Of a DNA stretch of 64,000 nucleotides, positions 35,264-44,900 are shown in pieces. The DNA lies in NCBI RefSeq assembly GCF_004564235.1, contig NZ_SOMN01000011.1, positions 62,001 to 126,000 of the forward strand. Direction: 5' to 3'. Source of the stretch: Cohnella luojiensis. Its GTDB lineage: Bacteria; Bacillota; Bacilli; Paenibacillales; Paenibacillaceae. Each line of letters begins with the position of its first letter. Position 1 is the stretch's first letter. The position numbers were made by a program, and so were the translations under genes. The notes under the pieces were generated by a model. It searched no databases. It was not told where the DNA came from and saw only the letters and a list, made by a program, of their open reading frames with translations.

Positions 35264-36211
35264 TTGGATACCATTCGAGCCCGGTTAATCTATAATCCGA
35301 CTTCCGGCCGGGAGGAAGTCAAACGCAAGCTAGCCGCGATCCTGCAACGTCTGGAGCGGGGCGGCATCGAAACGTCTTGCCACGCGACGGAAAGCGAAGG
35401 GGATGCGATTCAGGCGGCTTCGGACGCAGTGGATCGCGGTTTCGATATGATCATTTCCGCAGGCGGAGACGGTACCTTGAACGAAGTGGTAAACGGAATA
35501 TCGATACACGAACGGAAGCCTTCGCTAGGAATATTGCCGCTGGGTACGACCAATGATTTCGCGCGCGCGCACGGAATTCCCCGCAAGTGGGAGGCTGCGT
35601 GCGATTTGATAACCCGGCGTCATACGACCCCAGTTGATGTGGGACAGGCTAACGAGAGATTTTTCATTAATATCTCCGGCGGCGGTTCGCTAACGGAATT
35701 ATCTTACGATGTGCCAAGCAAGCTGAAGACGATGGTTGGTCAGCTGGCTTATTATATGAAGGGATTGGAGAAGATTACGCGTCTTCATCCGACCCATATG
35801 CGTATCACGGCGGATGGAGTTGGCGAATTCGACGAGGAGTTCATGCTCTTCTTGATCGCCAACAGCAATTCCGTAGGCGGTTTCGACCGTCTCGCCCCGA
35901 GTGCCAGCACGAACGACGGGGTGTTCGACGTGCTCGCCTTACGCAAATGCAACCTGGCGGAATTCATCCGCATAGCGACATTGGTCATGCGCGGAGAGCC
36001 TGTGTTGAACGACCCTCACTTTATTCATTTTCAGACGAACCGCGTCGTCGTGGAGTCCGACCATCGCGTGCAATTGAACGTGGACGGGGAATTCGGCGGA
36101 ACGCTTCCGTGCACGTTTAATCTGCTGCCGGCGCATATTAACGTTATCGTGGACGAGCACGGGGAATCCTCCTATCGTAAAAATGGTCCTGGAAGGGCAT
36201 TGCAGCTATGA
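35264..36211 (+). CDS. dgkB: Diacylglycerol/lipid kinase (DgkB family)
   Basis: 315 aa with a TTG start, GAGGGG upstream. RARLIYNPTSGRE at the N-terminus, the kinase loop ISAGGDGTLNEVVNG, and LGILPLGTTNDFARA are the DAG-kinase catalytic-domain motifs. Recycles diacylglycerol from lipoteichoic acid synthesis to phosphatidic acid in Gram-positives. In Paenibacillaceae and Bacilli dgkB is commonly next to rlmD, as here. Its TGA overlaps the rlmD start by 4 bases. Confidence 0.94.
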   Translation: MDTIRARLIYNPTSGREEVKRKLAAILQRLERGGIETSCHATESEGDAIQAASDAVDRGFDMIISAGGDGTLNEVVNGISIHERKPSLGILPLGTTNDFARAHGIPRKWEAACDLITRRHTTPVDVGQANERFFINISGGGSLTELSYDVPSKLKTMVGQLAYYMKGLEKITRLHPTHMRITADGVGEFDEEFMLFLIANSNSVGGFDRLAPSASTNDGVFDVLALRKCNLAEFIRIATLVMRGEPVLNDPHFIHFQTNRVVVESDHRVQLNVDGEFGGTLPCTFNLLPAHINVIVDEHGESSYRKNGPGRALQL

Positions 36212-37752
36212 GCGGACGGAACGGTAAAGACAGCAAGGGCAGACTTGGCGGGAAAAAGCGTGGGAATGATTGGAGTGGGAGTGTTCCTCGCGGGGGTGGT
36301 CGCGTCGGCGGCGGGAAATCCGCGGCTTCTTCGATCGCGGGCGTTCCCGTTTCGGTAGGGCAGTTTATTGAATGCGAAATAATCGGATTGACGCACGAGG
36401 GTGAAGGGGTAGGCCGGGTCGAGGGCTATACCCTTTTTGTTCGTGATGCGCTTCCCGGGGAGACTGTTCGGGCAGAGGTCCTGAGTATTGGCAAGTCATT
36501 CGGGAAAGCTCGGATGTCGGAGCTCATGGAATCGGGGACGGGGGCCGGTAAAGGTAGCGGAATTCGCGTCGTTCCTCCGTGTCCGATTTATGATTCGTGC
36601 GGCGGTTGTCAGCTGCAGCACATGGCTTACGCGGAGCAGCTTCGTTGGAAAAGGCAGCACGTGGTGGACAACTTGGCTCGGATCGGGAAGCTGGTCGTGG
36701 CTGAGGATGATGGTCAGGCCGGGGTGGTTGTGCATCCTACTATCGGGATGGATGATCCATGGAGGTATCGGAACAAAGCTCAAGTTCCGATCGGATTCGG
36801 CGATGGCGGCCTGATCGGCGGCTTCTACGAAGCGGGCAGCAACGACATCGTGGAGATGGATGCTTGCCTCATCCAACAGGAAGAGAACGAGGAGTCCGTC
36901 CGCGCGGTGAAGGAAGCCGCAAGACTACTCGACATTAGCGCGTACAATCGTGCTAACGGACGAGGCTTGCTCCGGCATGTCGTCGTCCGCCATGCCCGGT
37001 CAACCGGACAACGGATGGTCGTGCTCGTCACGAACGGCCGCGATATTCCTCATGCTCAGGAGCTCGTCGCGTTGATTCGCGAGAAGGTGTCCGGCGTCGT
37101 GAGCGTATGCCAGAACGTGAACACGGCGGTTACACCCGTTGTCTTCGGAGAAGAGACGCGAGTATTGTGGGGCGAAGACGTTATCTACGACGAGATTGGC
37201 GGCATTCAGTTCGCGATCTCTCCGAGATCATTCTTCCAAGTCAATCCGGAGCAGACGGAGCGGCTATATGGAAAAGCAGTAGAGTATGCGGCATTAACAG
37301 GGAATGAGACCGTTATCGACGCTTACTGCGGCGCGGGGACGATTTCTTTGTTTCTGGCTAAGCACGCAGATAGAGTGTACGGAGTTGAGATCGTGCCCGA
37401 GGCGATCGAGGACGCTCGTCGCAATGCGTTGCTTAACGGGATACGAAATGCCGAGTTCGCGGTCGGTCCGGCTGAGGTCGTGATGCCGCGTTGGCAAGCC
37501 GAGGGAGTGTCGCCCGACGTCATCGTCGTCGATCCACCTCGTAAGGGGTGCGATCCGGCACTGATCTCGACGATGTTGGAGCTAAGGCCTGAGCGGATTG
37601 TTTACGTATCGTGTAACCCATCGACCTTGGCTAGGGATTTGAGGCTGCTCGAGGACGGGGGATACTGGACGGTAGAGGTTCAGCCGGTGGATATGTTTCC
37701 TCATACGGGGCATGTGGAGTGTTGCTCACTGTTAGTGCGGAAGGACATTTAA
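36208..37752 (+). CDS. rlmD: 23S rRNA (uracil-C5)-methyltransferase RlmD/RlmCD
   Basis: 514 aa. A Gly/Arg/Lys-rich N-terminal tail (~45 residues) precedes the TRAM domain (GQFIECEIIGLTHEGEGVGR). 4Fe-4S cysteines are in PPCPIYDSCGGCQLQHMAY. SAM domain: FFQVNPEQTE, VIDAYCGAGTISLFLAK, DPPRKGCDP, and the catalytic Cys in YVSCNPSTLARD. Methylates U1939 (and in Bacillus also U747) of 23S rRNA. The basic N-terminal tail is longer than in B. subtilis RlmCD. Confidence 0.95.
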   Translation: MSGRNGKDSKGRLGGKKRGNDWSGSVPRGGGRVGGGKSAASSIAGVPVSVGQFIECEIIGLTHEGEGVGRVEGYTLFVRDALPGETVRAEVLSIGKSFGKARMSELMESGTGAGKGSGIRVVPPCPIYDSCGGCQLQHMAYAEQLRWKRQHVVDNLARIGKLVVAEDDGQAGVVVHPTIGMDDPWRYRNKAQVPIGFGDGGLIGGFYEAGSNDIVEMDACLIQQEENEESVRAVKEAARLLDISAYNRANGRGLLRHVVVRHARSTGQRMVVLVTNGRDIPHAQELVALIREKVSGVVSVCQNVNTAVTPVVFGEETRVLWGEDVIYDEIGGIQFAISPRSFFQVNPEQTERLYGKAVEYAALTGNETVIDAYCGAGTISLFLAKHADRVYGVEIVPEAIEDARRNALLNGIRNAEFAVGPAEVVMPRWQAEGVSPDVIVVDPPRKGCDPALISTMLELRPERIVYVSCNPSTLARDLRLLEDGGYWTVEVQPVDMFPHTGHVECCSLLVRKDI

Positions 37753-37778
37753 ATCGGAGATGTATTGGCGGAAATAGC

Positions 37779-37803
37779 AAAGAGGGGCGAACCCTTCTTT
37801 TTT
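37779..37803 (+). terminator. Terminator after rlmD
   Basis: AAGAGGG (37780-37786) pairs with CCCTTCTT around GCGAA, followed by TTTT. Confidence 0.82.
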
Positions 37804-37906
37804 CATTGTTGTAAACCAGTGGACTTTTGCCCATTTTGCTTACCTGTAACTGGGCAGTTGCATAGGATAAATGGTCAATAAGAAAATCACTGAGAGGAGC
37901 ATGATT

Positions 37907-38446
37907 ATGTACTCTAATTCATGCTATCACCATCATTGGCATAATCCAATGCAATGCCACTGGAATAACAAATGGAGTTATGATTGGAATCCCCACTATT
38001 ACAACTGGAACAATCGCAACTATAATCCATATGGAAACATCACATTACAAGATTATGGAACAAGACCATTTGTTGTGAATATTGACCAAGCAACCAAGCA
38101 AAACAACAATTACCGTACCGCTTTATGGACAGGTAAGTATTTTCAAGTAACTTTGATGAGTATTAATGTTGGTGAAGACATAGGTTTGGAAGTCCATCCG
38201 ACAACTGACCAATTCATACGGATTGAAGAAGGTCAGGGACTTGTTCAAATGGGTGATAGCAGAGATAACTTAGATTTTCAAGTAATGGCGTACGATGACT
38301 ATGCAATTATGATACCTGCAGGAAAATGGCACAATATAATCAATACAGGTAATCGCCCTCTTAAAGTTTATGTTATTTATGCACCGCCTGAGCATCCATA
38401 TGGTACAGTTCATGAAACGAAAGCAATCGCTCAAGGAACGACGTAA
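37907..38446 (+). CDS. Cupin-domain protein with His/Asn/Trp/Tyr-rich N-terminus
   Basis: 179 aa. First ~45 residues are extremely rich in His, Asn, Trp and Tyr (MYSNSCYHHHWHNPMQCHWN, then NKWSYDWNPHYYNWNNRNYN), recalling spore coat proteins. The remainder is a single cupin barrel: GLEVHPTTDQFIRIEEGQGL supplies His/Glu ligands and MIPAGKWHNIINTGNRPLKV the second motif. GAGAGGAG is 7 bp before the ATG at 37907. The gene is markedly AT-richer than dgkB-rlmD, suggesting separate origin. Possibly a spore-coat-associated cupin; function unproven. Confidence 0.85.
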   Translation: MYSNSCYHHHWHNPMQCHWNNKWSYDWNPHYYNWNNRNYNPYGNITLQDYGTRPFVVNIDQATKQNNNYRTALWTGKYFQVTLMSINVGEDIGLEVHPTTDQFIRIEEGQGLVQMGDSRDNLDFQVMAYDDYAIMIPAGKWHNIINTGNRPLKVYVIYAPPEHPYGTVHETKAIAQGTT

Positions 38447-38454
38447 TTAGTTTC

Positions 38455-38480
38455 TAGCCGCCCTTAAGGGGCGGTTATTT
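38455..38480 (+). terminator. Terminator after the cupin gene
   Basis: CCGCCC (38458-38463) with GGGCGG (38469-38474) around TTAAG, followed by TTATTT. Confidence 0.82.
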
Positions 38481-38545
38481 ACGTCCGACAAACATTTTCG
38501 GAAAAATTTCAGGCGATTCTAACACCACTAAGTCTTTTCTAGTCC

Positions 38546-38823
38546 TCATTTGCAAACGACTAGGACCGTCAAGATATACTCTAAGAATAAGTCTAGCATA
38601 TCAACCGTTTTTTCCTTGACTGCCACTGTAATTGCCTGTTTACCTTGTCGCTTTAGGTTTCTCCAATCACGTCTCCCATTGGTAACACTCTTGAGCAAGC
38701 ATCTAAGACCAGTGAACTCGTTTGTATTGGAAACGAACCGGAAGCCTTTTTTATAAAGTCTTCCGTATCGTACTTAGTAAGCGGCTTTTGTTTTGGTTTT
38801 AATCGGAACTCGATTCTCGTCAT
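38546..38823 (-). pseudogene. Degenerate minus-strand coding remnant
   Basis: A frame from ATG 38823 reads MTRIEFRLKPKQKPLTKYDT and goes on 36 more residues to a stop at 38653; an overlapping frame continues RRDWRNLKRQGKQAITVAVK, then EKTVDMLDLFLEYIL, to a stop at 38546. The two look like one gene broken by a frameshift. The style (TRIEFRLK, RDWRNLKRQGKQ) suggests a plasmid or phage protein, but I do not recognise the family. Confidence 0.45.
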
Positions 38824-38864
38824 TGGAACTGATTCAGTGCCCTTAACAGTAATAGCGGCGCGGA

Positions 38865-39020
38865 AAGTGTATGTTGCGAATGAAGAAGGAACTAAAGAAG
38901 TTCATGGGTCTGAAAGAACTGACCCCCGATATGCTTCATCGTTTGGTCGATAAGATAGTAGTCAAGGCGGATGGCTAGGCGAACATTCAGTATAAGTTCG
39001 CCGCCACCGCCATTATCTAG
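38865..39020 (+). pseudogene. C-terminal fragment of a serine site-specific recombinase
   Basis: In frame from 38880: KKELKKFMGLKELTPDMLHR, then LVDKIVVKADG, a TAG at 38976, then ANIQYKFAATAII. ELTPDMLHRLVDKIVVKADG...IQYKF is the usual C-terminal end of large serine recombinases. The upstream catalytic domain is missing and a stop interrupts the end, so it is debris of a mobile element. The rest of 39021-39320 shows no gene. Confidence 0.72.
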
Positions 39021-39340
39021 GCAAGTTTACCAGTGACCAGTAGTCAAGTCACGTGGAGTGCTGTGCGTTGTTGGTGAGGTGTACAGGGGACATATCACTT
39101 TCTTAATCTTATATTTTCTTGGAAAAGATTATGGGGCCTAGAACAGGTGGGGTTCAGCGCTTTTTCGGAGTATCGCCGTTCACTTTCCTTGTCGGAATGA
39201 GAACGGTTTTTTTCTTGCCAAGAGTAGCGGTGATGGTGGACAATGTTTACGATAGTTATAATGCTTCATAGAAACCAAACACAAACCTGTCAGTCACTGA
39301 CATTGTTCTCCGAAGTAGCATACAGGAGGAAGGGTTTATA

Positions 39341-41797
39341 ATGTGGAGCCGGATAAAGCCGAAGAAGATGTATTTAAGTATTTTTTTGTATTCCTGCGTT
39401 GCTGTGTGCTTGCTAACCCTGGTGTTCACCATGTTCCTGAGTCAACGTTTCGCTCGGAGCGCAATGGATGAAATGGACAAGTCTAACCAAGAGAAAATGA
39501 GACAAGTCGTTAAAGCCTCGGAATTTACGTTGCAGAAATTGCGTCAGTTTGCTTTGAGAGTCTATTCGGATGAAAGTATTGCACTCTGGATAAACACGGA
39601 TAATAACGATTACTCTCCATTAGCATTGAGTAAAGCCGCGACAAGCGTAAGGGAATTTATGAGCAGCGAACCTTTCATTCACGGCATTTATTTAATCAAC
39701 TTCAATATTGGCCAAATCTACACCTCAGACTCAAGCATTTACACGACGCAGGATTTCTACGACCCCATCATGTTGGACTACATTAAGGGCCATAAAACGC
39801 CGTATCTGCAATACGTTAACCATGAGGTGGGAGGCAAATCGTTTCTGGCTCTTGTCGTACCGGCAGCCGGTCCTAATCAGAACTATCATGGTTTTGTTGC
39901 GATTCTGTTCAGTAAACCCTTGTTGAATGTGAACATGCTGCAGATCTCGGAGGAAGATCAGAACAAAATATATATTGAAGGCAAGAATAAGGAGTTCATT
40001 CTGGGAAATACGGATCCTGCGTTAACGAAAGAAATAATGGAAATGGATAAATCGGCAGCGGAACAGAACGGGAGATGGAATTCCGGCAAAGAGACCTGGT
40101 CTATTCAGACAGAACGGTTGCCTATAGAAGGATGGAATGTTTATCACTTATCGCCGATCTCTCTCTGGCAAGCAAAGGTAACCAAGATCCGGTCCGAAAT
40201 TATCGGTTCTTCGATCTTTCTGCTGTTAACTCTGCTCTTATACTTGTTCTGGCAGTCCTATCGCAGCTTGAAGCCTATTAGCGACTTGGCTTATCAAATA
40301 CAAAGCAAGCTGGGCAAGAAGCATCCCATCGTACGGACAACGAAAACCAATACTGAAATGTCGTGGATTCATTCCGGGTTCGATTCCCTTGTCGAGAAGA
40401 TCGAACAATTGAACTTATCGCTCAAGAGCAGCAAAGCTTTGGTGAAGGATGATTTCTTGCGCCAATGGATTCTAAATTCGAAGTCTTCCAGACCGATTGA
40501 AGAGTTTATAAGAAACCAAACGCAAATTCTCCGAACCGGATGGTTCCGCATGGCGGTCATACGTCTGGAATCGTACGGACGCTTCGAAGAGCAATTCGAC
40601 TTTGCTTCGCGCAAATCATTGCGCTTCGCATTAGGGAACATTATGACCGAGGTCCTTGTGAATCACGGATATGCTGCAGAAACGGTCGATTTCGGCTCCG
40701 ATCACATCGTGGCGCTCATTTCTTCGTCTACTTCAGAGGAAGACGCGGGATTAGCTGTGGGAGCGATGGAGGACGTAAAGATCCAGATCAGTCGATGGCT
40801 TAAGCTGGAGGTGCAAGCTGCTGTAAGCTCTGTGCTTGATGTGGAGGAGAATTTGCAGATTATTTATACCCAGCTATATGATCTTACGTTATTGGGATTC
40901 ATTAATCATGAGGATAGGGTGTTTACCTCCGAAGATCTGGAGCGGTATGAACGAGGCAAAGACAGCGATCTAGATGAAGCATTGCTGAAGCAGGTTATTC
41001 ACTCTGTTCAGCTCAAGAACGATAAGGCACTTGAAGGTTATTTGGATCATCTCACCTTGCATATGCAGGAGCTAAGCTATGAGGAATGCAAGCTGCAACT
41101 GACCCACATCATTTATTCGATCATGAAGAGCTTCAAGAACTATAAAACATTTCAAGGAATGAAGAGTATCCATACCTTCCTGGAGCAATTTGCAACCTTA
41201 GAGGAAGTGAAATCGTGGCTGTACCAAGAGATGCTGCAGATTATAGACCAGCACCGCAACAAAAATGCCTCAAGCCGAAAGGATGAGGTCGCTGCCGAAA
41301 TGATTGAGTATGTACGCAATCATCTTCACAATCCGATGCTTTCCGTGGATGACATCGCGGCTCATGTATCCATGTCCGTGAACTATGCCAGACAAATATT
41401 CAAGGACCATTTCCATTGCTCATTATCCGATTATATTACAAACCAACGGAAATCGAAAAAGCTGATGATCGAAACCGATTGGCAATACGGTGAGAATGAT
41501 ATGCTGACGGGCGAGCTGAAACTTCACGCCGAACCGCAAGGCCTGGTGTTGGAGACGTCCGCCGCGCAGTGGGTGATCGTAACGGAAGATCAACAGTCAT
41601 ATTTGCAGGCGGCGGCTCAGGATCAGAATGGCGAAACCTTCACAGTCAGGATCATGGCGCCGATTTCGTCCAAATCCGGAGGCAATCCGCAAACTCCCGT
41701 ATCGGTGACGATCTGGCAAGGAACGCAAACGAACCAGAGACCGTTTTTCCAAGTATTCGGTCAAAATTTTTACGGAGTCGTGCAGGAGACCGAGTAG
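39341..41797 (+). CDS. Membrane-bound AraC-family regulator with truncated HTH fused to a foreign C-terminus
   Basis: 818 aa. Two membrane helices (about 12-33 and 287-307) flank an extracellular sensor domain, as in Paenibacillus AraC-type one-component regulators. The AraC domain begins near 660 with AAEMIEYVRNHLHNPMLSVD and DIAAHVSMSVNYARQIFKDH. After KSKKLMIETD the second HTH expected in AraC proteins is missing; instead ~110 residues (ENDMLTGELKLHAEPQGLVL ... FFQVFGQNFYGVVQETE) resemble the end of a secreted beta-rich protein. So the gene looks like a deletion fusion near 41480. DNA binding is probably impaired. AGGAGG precedes the ATG. Confidence 0.85.
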   Translation: MWSRIKPKKMYLSIFLYSCVAVCLLTLVFTMFLSQRFARSAMDEMDKSNQEKMRQVVKASEFTLQKLRQFALRVYSDESIALWINTDNNDYSPLALSKAATSVREFMSSEPFIHGIYLINFNIGQIYTSDSSIYTTQDFYDPIMLDYIKGHKTPYLQYVNHEVGGKSFLALVVPAAGPNQNYHGFVAILFSKPLLNVNMLQISEEDQNKIYIEGKNKEFILGNTDPALTKEIMEMDKSAAEQNGRWNSGKETWSIQTERLPIEGWNVYHLSPISLWQAKVTKIRSEIIGSSIFLLLTLLLYLFWQSYRSLKPISDLAYQIQSKLGKKHPIVRTTKTNTEMSWIHSGFDSLVEKIEQLNLSLKSSKALVKDDFLRQWILNSKSSRPIEEFIRNQTQILRTGWFRMAVIRLESYGRFEEQFDFASRKSLRFALGNIMTEVLVNHGYAAETVDFGSDHIVALISSSTSEEDAGLAVGAMEDVKIQISRWLKLEVQAAVSSVLDVEENLQIIYTQLYDLTLLGFINHEDRVFTSEDLERYERGKDSDLDEALLKQVIHSVQLKNDKALEGYLDHLTLHMQELSYEECKLQLTHIIYSIMKSFKNYKTFQGMKSIHTFLEQFATLEEVKSWLYQEMLQIIDQHRNKNASSRKDEVAAEMIEYVRNHLHNPMLSVDDIAAHVSMSVNYARQIFKDHFHCSLSDYITNQRKSKKLMIETDWQYGENDMLTGELKLHAEPQGLVLETSAAQWVIVTEDQQSYLQAAAQDQNGETFTVRIMAPISSKSGGNPQTPVSVTIWQGTQTNQRPFFQVFGQNFYGVVQETE

Positions 41798-41828
41798 AAT
41801 AGAACGCCATTAACGTTGATATCACAAA

Positions 41829-41869
41829 AACGTAACCCCGCACAACATGGAATTGTGCGGGGTTACGTA
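41829..41869 (-). terminator. Terminator of the fibronectin-repeat protein gene
   Basis: ACGTAACCCCGCACAA (41830-41845) and its perfect complement (41853-41868) form a 16-bp stem with a 7-nt loop. On the minus strand it is followed by TTTTTG, so it ends the minus-strand gene; it may also slow the plus-strand AraC transcript. Confidence 0.9.
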
Positions 41870-41917
41870 TGATCTTTTCATATCGCCAATCAATAGATGA
41901 GATTTGGGGCTTGGCTC

Positions 41918-44900
41918 TTAGTCATCCGACTTTTTGGACGAACCCTTTTCATCGTCCTCGTCGTCCTCATTGTCCCCATCCTCACCATTTCCGTTTGACA
42001 ACTTTACCGTCTTGTGCGCAATTACCAAGTTGCCATCGACATAGCCACGGAACTCCAAGGCGACTTCCGATCCGGTCCAAATAAATTGGGAACGATCAAA
42101 TTTGAACTGTCCTTTTTGCGCTTGATTTAGATATCCATTGGAGCTTTTGTTGCGCTCGTCCTGATCCTCATCGTCGTCCCGGACTTGATTGCCGTTGCCG
42201 CCGTTGCCGCCGTCAAGAGCTTTCACTCCGTTGACGGTAACGGTACTCAGGTCAAATCCCCGGGGGTCGAATCCGGATGGAAGTTTAACTCTGACCGTGA
42301 ATACGCCTTTATTGCCTTTGATCACTTTAGGCGTCACTTCCATTGTTGCCGGAATATAAACCGTAATTTGTTTTTCAACGGTCGTGCTCCAGCCCGCTCC
42401 ATCGGCAGCAGTTACGACAATGCTATAGATCCCCGGCTTGTCCAGAGAAAGTATATCTCCGTTCGCGGACGTCACGGAGGTGCCGTCCGGCTCCGAGACC
42501 GTCATTTTCTCGAAAGCGATTCCCGAGAGGGTATCCTCCGCTGCGTAATGAAGCGTCAGCTTCCCGCCAAGCGCATGTTCGCCGCCCAAGTCCATTTGGA
42601 CAATCGGCGCCGTACGGTCGATTTTGACTTCTGCCGCCTGTTTCGTTTCCTCATTGCCAGCTTGGTCAACCGAATAATACGAAACGGTATGGATTCCCTC
42701 TTGGCTGATAGTAAAGGAGCTTCCTTCAACGAATTCCGATCCGTCCACCGAATAGAAGGTTGTTGCCACTCCACTGCCGCTGTCCGACGACGTTAGCTTC
42801 ACGGTTACGTCTTCCTTCACCCATGCAGACGGAGAATCGGCGCTCGTTACCGGCGCGGTACGATCGATCTTGACCTCGATCGTCCGGAGGTTTTCTTTAT
42901 TGCCTGCTTTGTCAATCGAGTAGAAGGATACGCTATGGATTCCTTCTGTTTCTATCATTAAGGCATTGCCTTCCACAAAAGGTTGTCCGTCCACGGCGTA
43001 ATAAGTTCCTGCGACCCCGGTTTCATCATCCGCAGCCGTAAACGTAACGTTGGCGCTTTGATTCGTCCAGCCTGCAGGCGCATTCGCCGTGGTGATTGGA
43101 GCTGTCGTATCGACGATTAATTTGGCCAACACAATATTGGACGGTTCCGACTCCCCGAAAGAATTGCTGTACGAAGTCACGTAATATTGATGATCGGCGT
43201 ACGGCAGGTCCGATACCGTATAGGACAGGTTGTTCAGATTATGAATCAGGAGCACCGGCTTTCCATCTACGATTTCGTAGACGTTGTAACCATTGGAATA
43301 CGTAACGAAATTCCAGGAAATCTGGGCGCTCGTTTGACTCAAGAGTTTAAGATTCGCCGTCGGCGCCTGCATGTCCGGATAGATAATCGTTTCGGCAACC
43401 CGGTTGGACGCAGCCGATTCGCCAAATCTCGTACTGAACGCCGTAAGCTCGTATTCGTGAGTTCCTTCCGTCAGGTTGAACGCTTTATAGGTGAGTGCTT
43501 TTCCTTTATAAAGGAGCTGTCGATTACCGTTCACCCATTCATAAAGCCGGTACTCATTCGCCCAGGTGACGGCTTGCCAAGTAAATGTAATATTGTTTAC
43601 GTTAGAAACCGTGTATTTCAGAACCGGAGGTTGAACAACCGGCCAGGTCAGCGTAAGGCTTACGATACCGCCCTCCGTTGATTCTCCGAAGCGGCTGCTG
43701 GAGGAATGAATCTCGTAGCTGTAATCCCCCTCAGGCATATTGGTGAATGTAACAGATGTGCCGGTGACTGTCTTGCTCAGTACCTTTTGACCGTTTTCGA
43801 TCGCATAGATTTTGTACGAATTCGCATAAGCGGCGGCTTTCCACCTTAACACGATATCGTTGCCGTTTGTGATGCTGTATGTCGCATCCGTCGGCGCCTG
43901 CATAACCGGATGGACAAGCGTGAAAGTTAATTCGCTTCCTTCCGGGGACTCGCCGAAACGATCGCTGTAGGAATGTACGATAAATTTATAATCCCCTGCC
44001 GGCATATTGGGCAAGGCCGTCGAAAGCGAAGTCACCGTTTTCTTTAGCACGGGCTGCCCATCCACCAACTGGTAAACCTTATACGCTGTAGCGTAACTGA
44101 CGGCATTCCATTTTAAGCCGATGTCATTGCCGTTTGCGATGCTGTAGGTAAGATTGCCTGGCGGCAACATCGTTTGATCGCTAATCGTAACGTTAACGCT
44201 GCTGCCGTTCTGAGACTCGCCGAAACGATCGCTGTAGGAGCGAACTTCGAAAACGTAATCGCCAAAAGGCATTTTGCTGAAAATCGTGCTTGTGCCCGTC
44301 ACCTTTCTCTGAAACACGGGCTGTCCGTCCACGATTTGATACACGTTATAGGCGTTCGCGTAGGTGACCGCATTCCATCTTAAGGTAATGTCATTGCCGT
44401 TGGCGATGCTGGACGTCAAATTCGCCGGGGCCGCCATGTCAGGGAAGACAAGCGGAACGGAGACTTGGCTGCCTTCCGGCGAAACGCCGAAACGGGTGCT
44501 TACCGAGCGGACGATGTATACGTGATCGCCTTCCGTTTCGTTTGCCAGCAAGACAGACAAGGACGTCGCCGATTTTCTGGGCACTTCCTGCCCGTCCACC
44601 AGCTCGTTCACCTGATAGCTCGTCGCGTACGGAACCGCCGTCCAGGTCAATACGACATCGTTGCCGTTTTGAATTTTGTACGTCAGGCCACCCGGCGCCG
44701 CCATGGTCGGATAAACCAGGGTGAACGCAATCTCCGCTCCTTCGGGCGATTCGCCCAGCAGCGTCGAGTAAGAACGGATGACATAATGATAATCTCCGGC
44801 CGGCTGGTTCGTGTAGGGTACAGAGGTGCCGGCCACCGTGCTTTTGAGGACCTCGCTGCCATCGACGACTTGGTACACTCTGTAGTTCGTTGCGTAGTTT

